A stretch of DNA of 64,000 nucleotides from Isoetes taiwanensis (GCA_021234155.1 JAJEKV010000008.1:11152740-11216739); one strand, 5' to 3'; numbered from the stretch's first letter, positions 1 to 11,559 are shown. Notes: generated by a model from the letters alone, not told the origin. A program made the numbers and translations.

Positions 1-1170
1 CAAGAAATTACAGGAGATGCGGATCAGTATGGGTATTTATAACCTCCCGCCTTTTGCTACTTCTGATGCATGTGAACTTTGTGGTCTGCAATTTAGCAAA
101 GATTACAGCATGCTTGTGAAGCTCAAGTGCAACCATAAGTGGCATCTAGCATGCTTTGGAGCTGTTTTAGTTGGCATGCACTGTCTGGTTGCAGGATATA
201 ATGAATCAGTGCCACATGCCCTGCTGCTTGAGCTCGGCCATGTCACTGAGCATGCTGAATTGGATGTCCCCGAGGAATCAGGAGAACATGAATCAGGAGG
301 GGATACAGAAGTTGAGGAGCCAAAGGTTCCTCCTTACAAGAGGAAGCATGTGGTGGTTGATACATCAGACAGCAGTGCATCTGAAGAAGCACCTGTCCCT
401 GAAAGAAAATTCAAGAAACGGGTCACAGGGAGTGCCAAGAAAAAGCAGCAAACTAAGGAGGTAGCAGAGGGTAAGTCTTGTACTTAATTTGAGAATTTGC
501 TTCATGTTTTAATTGCTTCACTTAAGTTCTAATTGCTGCTTTTTTATTTGTTCAGATGCAGATGAAGATGAAGACAAGAGCAGTCCAAAGCCACCTGTGT
601 TGAAAGGTTGTTCTTGCTTTGCATTTGTATGTTCTTATTTAATGCATGTATTTAATTCTTATATTGTAAATTGCAGTTGTGAATGACATAGCCAAGGACC
701 TGGTGCTTGAGGGACTGATTGGGGAAGCTGATGAAGAAGGCTTTGGCAGTCCAATGAGCAGCAAATGTAAAGGTATTTTGGATGTCTAATGTATAAAGTA
801 CTTATGTTGTGGTATTTTAATTCAAATTCTAATGCAACTGTTTATGATTTGTGACTGTAGAAACAAGTGTCAAGCACTATGTTTGGCCAAGCAATACAGT
901 CAAGAATTTGATGCTGGATTTGCCAGGTAGTACATTAGCCTCTCCCGAGAAGACAGTGCCAACCCCTAGTAAGTATCTGTTTGACATTTTTATTTGATGT
1001 ATGTTCTCGACACAAATTTAATTATGTGTCCATTTCTTTTTACAGCACTCCCAAATCCACAAGCAGAGGCTGCTGATCCTGTATCATCTCCTGATGATGA
1101 AACCGAGAATGAGATGACTCTGGCTGAATCCTACATGAAAAATAGGGTGAAGTCAGAGAAAAAAGTTTAA
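1..1170 (+). CDS. 3' part of a five-exon gene encoding a zinc-finger protein with an acidic/basic tail
   Basis: Not recognised as a named gene. The frame is open to the window edge, so the true start may lie upstream; the first Met is at 17. Exons read 1-470, 556-606, 677-772, 861-968 and 1046-1170, ending in TAA. Every junction has GT/AG and all four introns are phase 1, which strongly supports the model. The N-terminal part has a CELCG...CNHKWHLACF pattern, a C-x2-C...C-x-H-x2-H-x2-C arrangement like a RING or related zinc finger. Next come an acidic stretch rich in Glu/Asp/Ser and a Lys-rich segment that could be a nuclear localisation signal. A similar but degenerate finger (CVFCSNGF...) lies on the minus strand near 14.86 kb inside a transposon, so this may be a transposon gene rather than a host gene. 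The exon structure is seen directly; function is unknown. Confidence 0.6.
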
Positions 1171-1429
1171 TCTATGATTTCTGAACATCTGATATTTCGA
1201 AAAAACTTTTAACTTATGTACTAATATTTGGATGCCATGAGGCCATCCAGATAAATTTTGTATAGAACTTACTTGTATGACCCCCTTATGTGCTGATATT
1301 ATGACTCACTTATGTGCTGTGAATTGGATAAGACTTATGTGCTGAGAAAATTTTGTATATGACACTTATTTTGAAATGTAATGTATATGCTACTTATTTC
1401 GTTTGTGCTACTTAAGCTATGAATGTATG
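1171..1429. other. Downstream spacer of the first gene
   Basis: AT-rich sequence with repeated words such as ttatgtgctg. It is probably 3' untranslated sequence of the gene ending at 1170. No gene is seen. Confidence 0.4.
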
Positions 1430-2010
1430 TATAAAGTATGCATGTATACATGTATAAGGTATACATTGTATATAATGTATAAGGTATGAAGCAAGTATGT
1501 ATAAGTACGTATAAGGTATACTGTATAAGGTATGAACCAAGTATACTATATAAGGTATGAAGTCTGAAGGTATACTGCATGTATAAGGTATGTAGCAAGT
1601 ATACTGTATGTATAAAGTATGAAGCAAGTATACTATATGTATATGGTATGTAGCAAGTATACGGTATGTATAAGGTATAAAAAGCAAGTGTACTATGTGT
1701 ATAACGTATGTAGCAAGTATACTATATGTATAAAGTATGAAGCAAGTATACTTGTATATGGTATGTAGCAAGTATACTGTATGTATAAGGTACAAAGTAA
1801 GTGTACTGTATGTATAAGGTATGTAGCAAGTATACTGTATGTATAAGGTATAAAGCAACAAGTATACGGTATGTATAAGATATAAAGCAAGTGTAATGTA
1901 TGTATAAGGTATGTAGCAAGTATACTTCTTGTATAAGGTATAAAGCAAGTATACTATATGTATAGGGTATAAAGCAAGTATACTGTATGTATAAGGTTTA
2001 ATGTATACCA
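1430..2010. repeat. Minisatellite, about 28-30 bp unit, roughly 20 degenerate copies
   Basis: Units resemble AAGTATACTGTATGTATAAG plus GTATGAAGC or GTATGTAGC, repeated head to tail with small length changes. Long minus-strand frames rich in Tyr, Leu and Ile across it are by-products of the repeat, not genes. Confidence 0.9.
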
Positions 2011-2063
2011 TGTTTATAAAGTAAGATACCATAATGAAGTAATGAACATATTCTAATAAGAAT

Positions 2064-2172
2064 TTTACAATGAATGAATGTTACATTGAATAAGAATGTT
2101 ACAATGAATGAATGTTACATTGAATAAGAATGTTACAATGAATGAATGTTACATTGAATGAATGAATGAATG
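2064..2172. repeat. 34-bp tandem repeat, about 3 copies
   Basis: The unit begins TACAATGAATGAATGTTACA and continues TTGAATAAGAATGT. Two copies are near-exact and a third runs into GAATGAATGAATG. Confidence 0.85.
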
Positions 2173-2236
2173 TTTAATGGCTCACTTGTTCAATTATTCA
2201 ATTGTTCAATTGTTGGCTTTCCACTTAATCCTGCTG

Positions 2237-2690
2237 ACTTGACTGATGACTTGTTTGCTGCCTTGTCTGCTGAATTGGCTGTTGAGTTGGCTGCTGAGTT
2301 GGCTGTTGAGTTGGCTGATGACTTGGTCGGGCCGACTTGCCTCGCCGGGCTTGCCTCGGCCGACTTGGCTGATGACTTGGGTCGCTTGGCTCACGACTTT
2401 GGCTGCTGAATTTGCTGCTGAATTGCCTGTTGACTTGTCTGTTGAGTTGGCTGCTAATTTGTCTGCTGACTTGCCTGGTGACTTGATTGTTGAGTTGGTC
2501 AGCCGATTTGCTTTGCCGATTTGGGCCGCCGACTTGTCTCGTTGACTTGCATGATGTCTTCTCGTTGACTTGCTCTGCTGATATGTCCGCTGACTTGCCT
2601 CGCTGATTTGTTCGCTAACTTGCCTCGCAGTCTTCTCTCGCTGACTCGCCTTTTGTTGACTTGCCTATTGACTTGCCTGCATTTAGATTG
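2237..2690. repeat. Degenerate 12-bp minisatellite (TTGSCTGNTGAN)
   Basis: More than 25 units of about 12 bp, such as TTGGCTGTTGAG, TTGGCTGCTGAG and TTGCCTGGTGAC. The period is a multiple of three and few stops occur, so both strands stay open (plus strand AELAVELAAELAVEL, minus strand SQLNSQLSSQLNSQ). The array directly abuts the C-terminal coding end of the minus-strand transposase-like gene, whose last residues include GKSIGKSTKGES. It may have grown from that coding sequence. Confidence 0.8.
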
Positions 2691-2699
2691 CTGTTACCC

Positions 2700-5350
2700 G
2701 CATCATCACATTGGGCTAGTATATGTGAATGCGTCTGCAAACTTTCAAGTATGTTTTCATGGATATCATCCTCCAATTCAAACATATTATGTCCTATATC
2801 CTTCATGTCAAAATTGGGGAGACAACTAAGGATCAGTAAACACGCAGGTCGGCTCATATTCAAGTAGTTCATACCCTGCTGTCTCCCACGGTTTATAAAA
2901 CTTTGCTGTGACCACCACTTCCCTCCTCCCAAATTTTTGGCCCCAAGGATCTTTGTATGCTTTCTCTACAACATGCTTAGGTACAGTACATTTTAAGATG
3001 TAGAAATCAACCTTCTCCTTATTACCTGCTGGAGCAACCACTGCAAAGTTCTCTCCTACATCTATAATATCTGATTTCCACTCAGCATCTCCCTCATAGA
3101 CTGGCCCATCAACAAGTGCAGCATCATCCTCAATCCCTGGTCTTAATTCTGAAAACGTCCAGGTACCTATCCTATCTTTGTGTATGCACTTACTGTACTT
3201 ACCCACCCAACAATTATGACAAAAGCATGAGTAATTCATATGTGCAACTTGAGTGGCATCCTTGGAGTTCACTGGCCTGATGCTATGAAATTTACTGGAC
3301 CCTGTTAAAGTAGCACAGTCGAACTGCTCAACCCTGCTTACTTCATCCAGCTTGATCTCCCAAAAATACCTACAAACACATAGTAATGAGTAACATTGAG
3401 TAGTGTCTAATAAGTAACATTGATGAGTAACATTGAGTAATGAGTAACATAGTAATGAGTAACATTGAGTAGTGTGTATTAAGTAACATTAATGAGTAAC
3501 ATTGAGCACTGTCACAGCAGTCATGAATCCTATGTAGAATGTACCTATGTTTGTCAGAATCCTTGAAGTGTTCCCTGCAGGAACAACATCATGAGCATCC
3601 CGTAAAGGCTTGGAATTCCTCTTTAACATTTCATGTGTGGGTGCTCTCTTGAGAACGGCCCCTGCCCCATCATGCTCACCTGCCATTCAAACAATTGTGT
3701 CTATTATCTTACAAAATGTAGGCCAATCAAAACTGATCTGAATTTACCTTTTCCATGATATGAAGCAAAGTAGTTCCAGTTTATTGGAATGCCAGAGCTC
3801 TTATAGAATCTCCCAAGAAAGTAGAATGTTCTTGCACCCTTGAACTGGTGTGAGCAGCCATCAGACCACATTACGTGATTGTTGTATCTGACTAACTTGC
3901 TGGCCAAGTAATCAGCATGCTTGTTTAGACAGTGCTGGACGAATAAGGTGTCATGATCTCTATCATCCGAAATGTAAAAATGTGTCTCCTTGATGATATG
4001 CCTGTCACCATTGCTGAAAGAGTTCTCTTCAACCTCTCTTGCTGTTGCATGCCTGTAACTGATGTGCACAAGTATTGTGCACTGATCATTTCTCCAATAC
4101 AAGCTTTGGATTTCCTGCTGTATTTTGAAGGTATAGTTTTCAGCAAAATCTATGACTGATACCACAGTGTTTTCTGGAAAAGTGCCTAGACATTCTCTGA
4201 ATTGCTTCGCTTGCCACCTTGCCTCATAGTTATGGGGAATGAATTCAGTCACAATCTTTTTGGCATAAGACAGCACATCTGCTGTTGAACTGGTCTTGTA
4301 CACAAGCTTCACAATTGGCTTTGGAACCAATTTTGTCCCACCATTGCCATCAACCTCTTTTGCTGATTCAAAAACCTGAAAAGAAGAGAGTACAACCACA
4401 AAATAAATTTAAGACAACCACAAATGAAAAAACTTAATATGCTTCACATACCCTGTCAAAGGTTTTCCATTCTACCAAATGCCCTGAACTCTTGCTCAAT
4501 TCTTTAGGATACATAGGTAACTTAGAAGGGCCCAGGGCTTTGCATTTCAGCAACATGCGTCATGAGCATACCATCGATGCGAACATCCTTAGCACATACA
4601 ATTGACCTCCACAAATCACTTGATGATTTGTAGGTCATTGCATTTGCTTCACATTTTGGTCCAAAGACCACGCATGAGAACAAGTACAACTGCAAGTCGG
4701 CACCATGGATATTTCTATCCAGCCTAATTTTGTTTAGTGCTTGTCCGACATAGTCAAGCCTCATGTGGTACACACAACAGCCAAAGTTTCTCTATCCTTT
4801 ACTTTTCGAAACTAATGGAGGTTTTTAGTGCGGATCTTTGAGAAAGATACTTCAAATTTTGGATATCCTCTTCGAAATCTTGCATAAAAAGTGCACTGCA
4901 TTATAAGCAACAAAAAGGGTTAGCATTGTGAAGAAATGAAATGATAAATTTCAAAAAAAAAAAGTTACCTCAGTTTCCTCCAGAAAATGAAGGGCATGCA
5001 TTATCTTGTTTCCTTTACCAAGCCTAATCTTAATAACATGTTTCTTGCATGGTGAAACTCGTGTCTGAAAAGTCCAAAAGTTAGTTACTAATTTTTTTTG
5101 TTGTTTCTGCGCTTAGTTTATCAGATCTGGTTTTCTTTTTAAACATTGACCACATTGCACTTGGAAGTTCCCAAGCAATTAGTGCCAGGTACAACAGCAT
5201 ATACCATGGCTGAGTTCCTTGCTGTAAGCACATCCGTTGATCTGGCATACTTATGCTTTGCAAGAGAATTCCTCAAGTTGTTGACAATCTTAGTCATTGT
5301 CCCTAATTCTTTCAATTTCAACATTTCAAATTCTCGGCAAAGATCTTAGC
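2700..5350 (-). CDS. DDE-type transposase-like gene, copy 1 (core and C-terminal domain)
   Basis: Probable transposase of a DNA transposon. The central exon (4375 down to 3748) carries IDFAENY with a candidate catalytic Asp near 4148, VMWSDGCSHQFKG with a second Asp near 3860, and WNYFASYHGKG. A 68-nt GT/AG intron (3680-3747) interrupts HGKG; splicing continues as EHDGAGAVLKR. A second GT/AG intron lies at 4376-4451. Downstream, after an intron of about 170 nt holding a minisatellite, come a WEI segment and a Cys/His region (SCFCHNCW), then GENFAVVAPAGN. The last part shifts frame near 2830, and the C-terminus (FDMKDIGHN...DDIHENILESL) lies in another frame. Upstream exons read near 4522-4800, 4970-5060 and 5140-5330. 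The family pattern (FAENY, SDG, HGKG-x2-DG) resembles DDE transposase-like proteins I associate with animals. The superfamily is not established; Sola, with 4-bp target duplications, is one candidate. Exact exon limits are approximate. Confidence 0.65.
3376..3508. repeat. AGTAACATTGAGTA/ATGAGTAACATT minisatellite in a transposase intron
   Basis: Degenerate repeats of GAGTAACATTGA and AATGAGTAACAT fill the intron between the HGKG-containing exons and the WEI/Cys-rich exon of the minus-strand transposase-like gene. Confidence 0.75.
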
Positions 5351-6750
5351 GGCACCTTGAAGAACTTCTTTTCCTCTCCTTTTTTGACAGTTTTCGACAT
5401 ACCTTATTAGCATGTTCTACAATCAACTTCGACATTTGTTGTTTTCTTCTCTTGCTCAAAACATCTTCCAGATCTTTGTCATCTTCTAACAATTCAGCCT
5501 CCCTTGTTCTTTTTCTTGCTCTCTGCTGCCTTTTTCTTTGTGCATCGATTTTCCTATGACAAATTTTCTTGTGCTTCAGATTCTGCAAATAACAACAGTT
5601 ATGAAAATAAAGCACAGTGCACATAACTTGAGCATCAAAAAGGAAGTCAGTACAGCACCAATAACCTGCTTCAATTTTGTCATACATGTGCTGGTCTTGA
5701 ATGTCCTCTGCATAATCTTGGATGTCTTCATGGACAAAGAAATCCTCTTCTTCCTCTCTTCCAGATTCTGCAATTAATATACTTCTGAAAATTAAGCAAT
5801 AAATTTTATTGCAAATGAATGCAATGACCTGCTTCAACTTGGTCCTCCATGTGCTATTCTTGAATGTCTTCTGCAGATTCAACACCTGTAGCATCATATG
5901 TTGAAAACTGTGTGTCTTTCTCAGCTTCTGCAAATTAAGAACAAATCAATAACAGAACCAAATTCAATGACCCAAGAACTGCTGATTAGTGAACTACTGA
6001 TTACCATGAATGTATTCATAGCCAAAAGATTGTTCTGGAACATCAGGAACATTTGCAAAAGGCTCAAGATAATTATTCCCAAAGAATTTTTGAGGCCAGC
6101 CGACCGCACAGCTGCTTAAATTGCTCGGATTGCTCTACAAGATTATGCAAACTGGACAGTAAATTCTTAGGATCAAATCTTGTTCCATTCTTAGAAATGG
6201 CCAAAAGGAATGCGCCTTCCCAATTCGCTTGCATTGGAAAACATCTGCAAAGAAAAGCAGCAGCTGCATTCTGCCAAACAAACGGAGCTTTGGAAAATTT
6301 GCCCGCCAATTGCAAATTCCAAGCACCACCTGAATTGCTACATACCAGGGATCGCTGGCTTGGACAAACAATCGGCCGATCCTCCAAAATTGATCCGAGA
6401 TCAACCATTTCGGAGGTTGGGAAAAAATGGCGGGGGGGGGGACAGTGACGGGTGCCAGGACGTCACGATGAAGGCCCGCCAGCACCCGCTAAGCACTCGA
6501 TGTCCCGGACTGCTTTTTTGTACACCACCAATAAAAAAAGACCCATTAGCGCGTCCCATTTTTTTCTCCACTTCAACCATACCCCGAGATGTTCCATGTA
6601 GGCTGCTGAGGCTTCTATAGTATTCTTCTCCAAAATGTCATGGATGACGGTCAATGAGGTAGAACATTTCTTGCTGATGTTTTGTATTGTACCGGGCCTT
6701 TTTGCATTTGAAAAAGTACGGTATTGTTTGATCTCTTGCACTTGCAAAGT
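5350..6750 (-). pseudogene. N-terminal part of transposase-like copy 1 (acidic and basic segments)
   Basis: Minus-strand coding-like blocks precede the transposase core. From 5' to 3' they are a block near 6747-6463 (IQNISKKCSTSLTVIHDILEK), a block near 6200-6070 (FDPKNLLSSLHNLVEQSEQF), FANVPDVPEQSFGYEYIHG at about 6064-6006, an acidic block with AEDIQ repeated twice (about 5900-5690) and a strongly basic block QRKRQQRARKRTRE (about 5540-5490). Putative introns with GT/AG separate some blocks. The two AEDIQ exons are similar to each other and probably arose by exon duplication. Frames do not join cleanly, so I treat this as a decayed or incompletely resolved N-terminus. Confidence 0.4.
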
Positions 6751-7143
6751 GAGGTCAGTGGCTAGTCGGAGCCAATGCTTAAGTTCCTTATGTCAGCATC
6801 AAACAATCGGTTATGAGGAAAGCTTTTCGCGTGCGAGGGTCTTTGTGGGCGGACCCTCCAAAGCATATCTCAACAACAGTGAGGAATACAGTGCTGGCCA
6901 CTATTGCTGCAATGTGAAAAGCTACAGAATTCACGCTAGCTCATTTGCGAGCATCTCGGCATAGGACTTCGCACAATCGCAATCCAAATGTAGCTGAGGC
7001 ACTCGGGAGTTATTAGGGCACTGGATCTAAATAGGTTGTCTAATTATCTGAAGGAAAATATCGAAGACATTGAAGATGCTTATAAAGCAAGAAAGGAAAA
7101 TACACGCTTTGCTTTTTAGGGTTCGAGCCACAATTGGCATTGA
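6751..7143. other. Spacer between transposase copy 1 and the 11-kb transposon
   Basis: No convincing gene. It is the left flank of the TIR-bounded element that begins at 7148. Confidence 0.5.
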
Positions 7144-7147
7144 TACT

Positions 7148-7170
7148 GGGTAAAAGAAAGCTAGGGTGTC
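7148..7170 (+). repeat. Left terminal inverted repeat of the 11-kb transposon
   Basis: Exact inverted match to 18198-18220. It begins GGGTAAAAG and is preceded by TACT. Confidence 0.85.
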
Positions 7171-7439
7171 TTACATTTGGCCAAATGTAGAGTAAGAGAT
7201 GTATCACATTTCAAATACATAACCGTTTTTTCAGTATGTACATAATAGCTATATTATGGAATCTTTTTTTTCGGAACTACTTGCCACGTCAATTAAAACG
7301 CAATCATGAAGCAGATTTCAATTCCCGCCGCTGTAACCACTCCAAGAAACGCCTGAACGTTAGGAGAATTTCCCACTTTCTGGCTAAAACTTCGCCCAGC
7401 TCCAGGATTTCCCTCCTTCTTGCCAGAATTCCTCCAGCT

Positions 7440-10400
7440 AACCCTAAACCACGCAAGAACCATGATGAACAACGAAGGAACAGAAATGGCGCAAGAAGAT
7501 TGCAATATCGGGAATGTGACAAAGAAAATGAAGCGTAAGATTGATGAAATTTGTAAATTTATATATGATCGGGTTCAAGATTTACGCCCGCGTGCAAAGG
7601 AGAGCTTTAGCGTTGAAAACCGTCGGGATGAAAGGCTCGCACTTTTTTGAACCCGCCATTGGAAATCGGCGCAAGCAATTCTCGAAGGATACTATGCTAA
7701 AAAAATATCCGTGAAGGTGCAAGCAGAAGTGAAAAGAGCAAATAGCAATGATAAATTAGCAGCTAAGCATTCCCTGTTATCAATGATTGTTGGTGAGAAT
7801 GGAAAACTCAGGCAAAAAGGAGTAGCCTCCAGAATTCTTCAAGTGCAAGCAAGAAACCTCACAAAAGCTGCAATTAGAAGAAAGCGGATGTCATTATCAG
7901 GTGCTAATATGTGGGCACCGGCGCGGAAGGCAACCCGTAGGCGGACATGCTTAGGAATCAACCAAACGGTTGGTAAATGAGTTTTGGTTAACCCCACAAA
8001 AACTTCTCCAAAGTACGGGGATGTCGGGAAGAAAAAGGACACTTCCAATCCAGTTTTGGACATGCCCCGTGTCAGTTTTAAGTCTTTTTAATCCTCTTTC
8101 TTGCAAGCTTGATAGAAGCTAGCTTATGTGCATCCCTGGATAAGTTTAGTAATCCTATTTGCATTCCATGTAAGGGATGTATCTGATATACATTGTAGTA
8201 CATCCAACTACAATAATTATATTTTTACACTTGGAGGTACTGAATGGGCTATGTTTAACAGGAAAAGTACTTGGATGTACTTCCAGTTACATCCAATGTG
8301 GCATAAGGCAGAAAATGTGTTGAAAGTCAGGCTGTGTTATTATAGTCTTGCTTTTTGTAGTTCCCAAGTACATTATAGTACATTTTAAGCCTTTTCGATC
8401 TCGGGGATAGTCTTTAAAGATAGGGTGATACATAAAAGTATTTAAATGTACTTCCTTCCATAAGAAAAGTATGAAATACATACATCTGTAATACAGTGAT
8501 ACTGTCTGTGACCTGGTTACATATTGAGTTTTTTTATGTACATCTGGAACTCTTTGGAGTACATTATTTATACATTTGTACATATCATGTGCTGTGGTAT
8601 GTATGATGGTGTGGTATAGTAGTTGAATGTATATCAAATCATGATCTGAGTGCCATAGAACTAATGCAATGTCTGCAACATCTTTGAATTCGTAAGTAGT
8701 TCTAATTTATATCTTACTTATACATGCCATTTTTTTTTCCTTGCAGAGTGAATTGTATGAGATGTTCAAAGATGAACATCCCGAAGTGAAGATTAGCATC
8801 GAGAAAGTTCGAAATGCTTAAGCCTAACGCGGTGTGAGAAGGTTGAAAGAGAGGAACACATCCGCCGCTGCGTGAAGCATGAACAAGCTGATCTATCTGG
8901 GGAAAGCTTTTAGCGCCCCGAGGAGCAAATTTCATGCCAACCGTACATGTTCTTGTGGTGTTTGTGCAGCAGATGAGAACAATGGCGCCTCGCCAAGCTC
9001 CTTCTAAAACATTTCAAAATGTTGGTGCTATGTGGAGAGCTACTGATGGCCCGTGATAAGGAAGGCGAAGAGTGGCATAGTTTGACTGCGGTGAAGGGAG
9101 AGTGCCGTAACTGTGGTAATCGAAAATATTCAAATCTGTCCCTAAGGAGAAAGAGTCGAAGAATGAGAACATTGAATGGCAAGTTTACAAGCACGCGGAA
9201 CGAACCTTCCAAAGCTGGCACTTCAAGGAGGTTGAAGCTTGTTACCGAAAAGCGGGACTCGGTGTACATTGCTTGACAAGATGTTTCAAAGACCTTACAA
9301 AGTTCACTATTCACAACTTTTCAGCAAGTTGGCGAGCAAACAATTCGTGAAATCGATTTAAAAATTTGAGGGATGATTCGTTTTGTCAAGAATGGACTTT
9401 GCAAGAGAACTACACTTTGACCATTCAGGGGAAGTTCAGTCCGAAAGCATTGGAACAATGACCGATAACTATTCCGTGCATATAACCATGATGAAAGTCA
9501 ATGGCGAGCTGAAAAAACTGTTCATTTGTATGTTTTCGATGTTATGAAGCATGATGCTTTCTTTGTTCATTTTGCACTCAAGAAGCACCATATTTGGATG
9601 ATGCAAAAGGTTTTAGCCACATCAAATACCATGTCATGTGGTCCGATGGGTGTCTGCTTTCGGTTTAAGTGTTCTCGAGCCTTTTATTTGAATGTGGCCC
9701 AATATTATAACAGGTATAAAATTAGGATGCAGTGGAATTATTTTGGCTCAGGCCATGGAAAAGGAGAACATGATGGGCATGCTGCTTTGGAGAAAAGGTT
9801 CCTAGCAGACGAGCAAAGGAAAGAGAATGGTATTCGATTTTGGGTGTTAACTCGCTTGCACTTTGCTGAGACAAAAGAAGTGCAAAATGGACAGAGTCAT
9901 ATGGGAGGTGATGGCAGAAGACATTAACAGGGACCCTCGTTCAGATTGTGAGACATTGCCTGGTACTCTAGCTATACATTGTGTGTCTGCTATTAATCCA
10001 GCTGACCCAACACTTGTCATGTATAGATCCCTGTCATGTTTTTGCAATGGTTGCTTGAATTTCAGATGGGGAGAATGTGAGAATCTCGAGCATTGTGGTG
10101 CATGGAAGCTGCACAAACTGGAGCCTAGTTCGGCCCAGGTCGACGAACAAGAAGAGCTAGTTGGTTTTTATGCAGCTGATGAGCAAGAACTATCCGATGT
10201 ACTCCAAATTGGAGACATATTTGCATCTTTTGCTGCCCCAGGGAATCATGAAAATGTTCCATACTTCGTCCTCCTATGCGTGAAGGAGATGCATATTCTT
10301 CAGGAAGATGTGATTGACGACTATGGAAATAGAATCGGGCCTGGTGAGGGGTTATAGCTGGTCATTACTATCAAGCGCTACAAGGCACAAAGCACAAGTA

Positions 10401-10575
10401 CAAGTTGCTGGATGACAAAATAGTATTGGTACCAGCTGAATCTGTAATTGGAGCAAAGTTCACGATGCAGCAGGTCAAGCATAAGTTGAAGGGGGCACGT
10501 ACAACATATATGATCACACGAGAGGTGCATGACATGCTTATATCAAGCCTACCTGAGATTGTTGAGTGCACATGA
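7440..10575 (+). pseudogene. Transposase-like gene, copy 2, frameshifted
   Basis: Same family as the minus-strand copy at 2.7-6.7 kb. N-terminal block at 7711-7980 (NDKLAAKHSLLSMIVGENGK) matches the block at 60.1-60.2 kb. TSPKYGDVGKK follows near 7995-8030. A tacat-rich stretch of about 0.6 kb then intervenes, and coding-like sequence resumes near 8750. Core: MDFAREL with Asp near 9394, then WSDGC readable near 9640, where a frameshift switches to CSRAFYLNVAQYYNRY, WNYFGSGHGKGEHDG and ALEKR. The C-terminal domain has IWEV, SCFCNGC and GDIFASFAAPGNHENV, another frameshift near 10350, and ends TGA at 10573-10575. HGKGEHDG is continuous here, with none of the 68-nt intron found in copy 1. Stops and frame changes show it cannot encode a full protein. 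Confidence 0.7.
8128..8640. repeat. Tacat/gtaca-rich degenerate repeat inside transposase copy 2
   Basis: Many scattered copies of GTACAT, TACATT and ATGTAC with no clear unit. It separates the N-terminal and middle coding blocks of the transposase pseudogene, so it may be an intron or an insertion. A similar stretch occurs at 14.23-14.60 kb. Confidence 0.45.
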
Positions 10576-10618
10576 CTAAGTTCTGTACAAAGGAACTTTC
10601 ATATTTGCCATCATCTTC

Positions 10619-11171
10619 TGTTATGTTGAGAAAACTAGTCGATTGCTGTAAGTTTTTTTGTTATTTACTTATTTTTTAATCTGAAGTGCATTTTGATACT
10701 TCAATTTCAGTATCACAGAATATCTTCTGTGACCAAGCAAAATGTATATCAGAAAGTACAAAATGTTTATCAATTGTTGCATGAAGAAGTTAAACTAGTC
10801 TGTGTTATGTTGAGAAAACTAGTCGATTGCTGTAAGTTTTTTTGTTATTTACTTATTTTTTAATCTGAAGTGCATTTTGATACTTAAATTTCAGTATCAC
10901 AGAATATCTTCTGTGACCAAGCAAAATGTATATCAGAAAGTACAAAATGTTTATCAATTGTTGCATGAAGAAGTTAAACTAGTCTGTGTTATGTTGAGAA
11001 AACTAGTCGATTGCTGCAAGTTTTTTCTTATTTACTTATTTTTTAATCTGAAGTGCATTTTGATACTTAAATTTCAAAGTATCACACAATATCTTCGCTT
11101 CCAAGCACAATGTATATCAGAAAGTACAAAATGTTCATCAATTGTTGCATGAAGAAGTTAAACTAGTCTGT
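10619..11171 (+). repeat. 184-bp tandem repeat, three copies
   Basis: TTATGTTGAGAAAACTAGTC recurs at 10621, 10805 and 10989, a period of exactly 184 bp. The first two copies are near-identical; the third has small changes and ends near 11171. Each unit contains GTAAGT followed 62 nt later by TTTCAG (or AAG in copy 3), so each looks like a 122-nt exon plus a 62-nt intron. The array starts just after the end of the transposase reading frame. Confidence 0.9.
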
Positions 11172-11559
11172 GAACTTGTTCTGTTAGAATGGATATCAAT
11201 AGCTTTTCTTTTGATTCATGAAACAAAGAAGAAAGTGGAACATGTATGGAGACAAAAACTCTTGTATTACATATCACAAGATATACAACCTGGTCATATC
11301 AGATATGATGCCAATATATACAAGTCTGTTGTTCATGTTTTATATTAACATTAATTTACATTCAAAAATCTGGTCACAACCATGTGAAGCCAATTACATA
11401 CTATTCTCGGGCTGTTTCAATATGTTACTTTCTTGCGGCTTTGTCCATAGCCTGGACATGCCATCTGTATCCTTGTAGCCCTCTGAAAGCATTTGCCTCC
11501 AAACAGCTGTTGTTAGTACATCGGATGGATTGCGTAAAGGATTCTCGCTTCACATCTTG
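11172..11559. other. Region between the two convergent transposon genes
   Basis: Short open frames only. No recognisable protein or RNA gene. Confidence 0.4.

Noticed and set aside
1430-2010. CRISPR-like array
   Set aside because: Units are contiguous and degenerate, with no spacers, and the genome is eukaryotic.
1335-2032. Long Tyr/Leu/Ile-rich minus-strand frames
   Set aside because: They are translations of a 28-30-bp tandem repeat and have no independent coding signal.
2170-2545. Open frames rich in Ala-Glu-Leu or Ser-Gln-Leu
   Set aside because: Produced by a 12-bp repeat with few stops on either strand. No start, splice or domain evidence.
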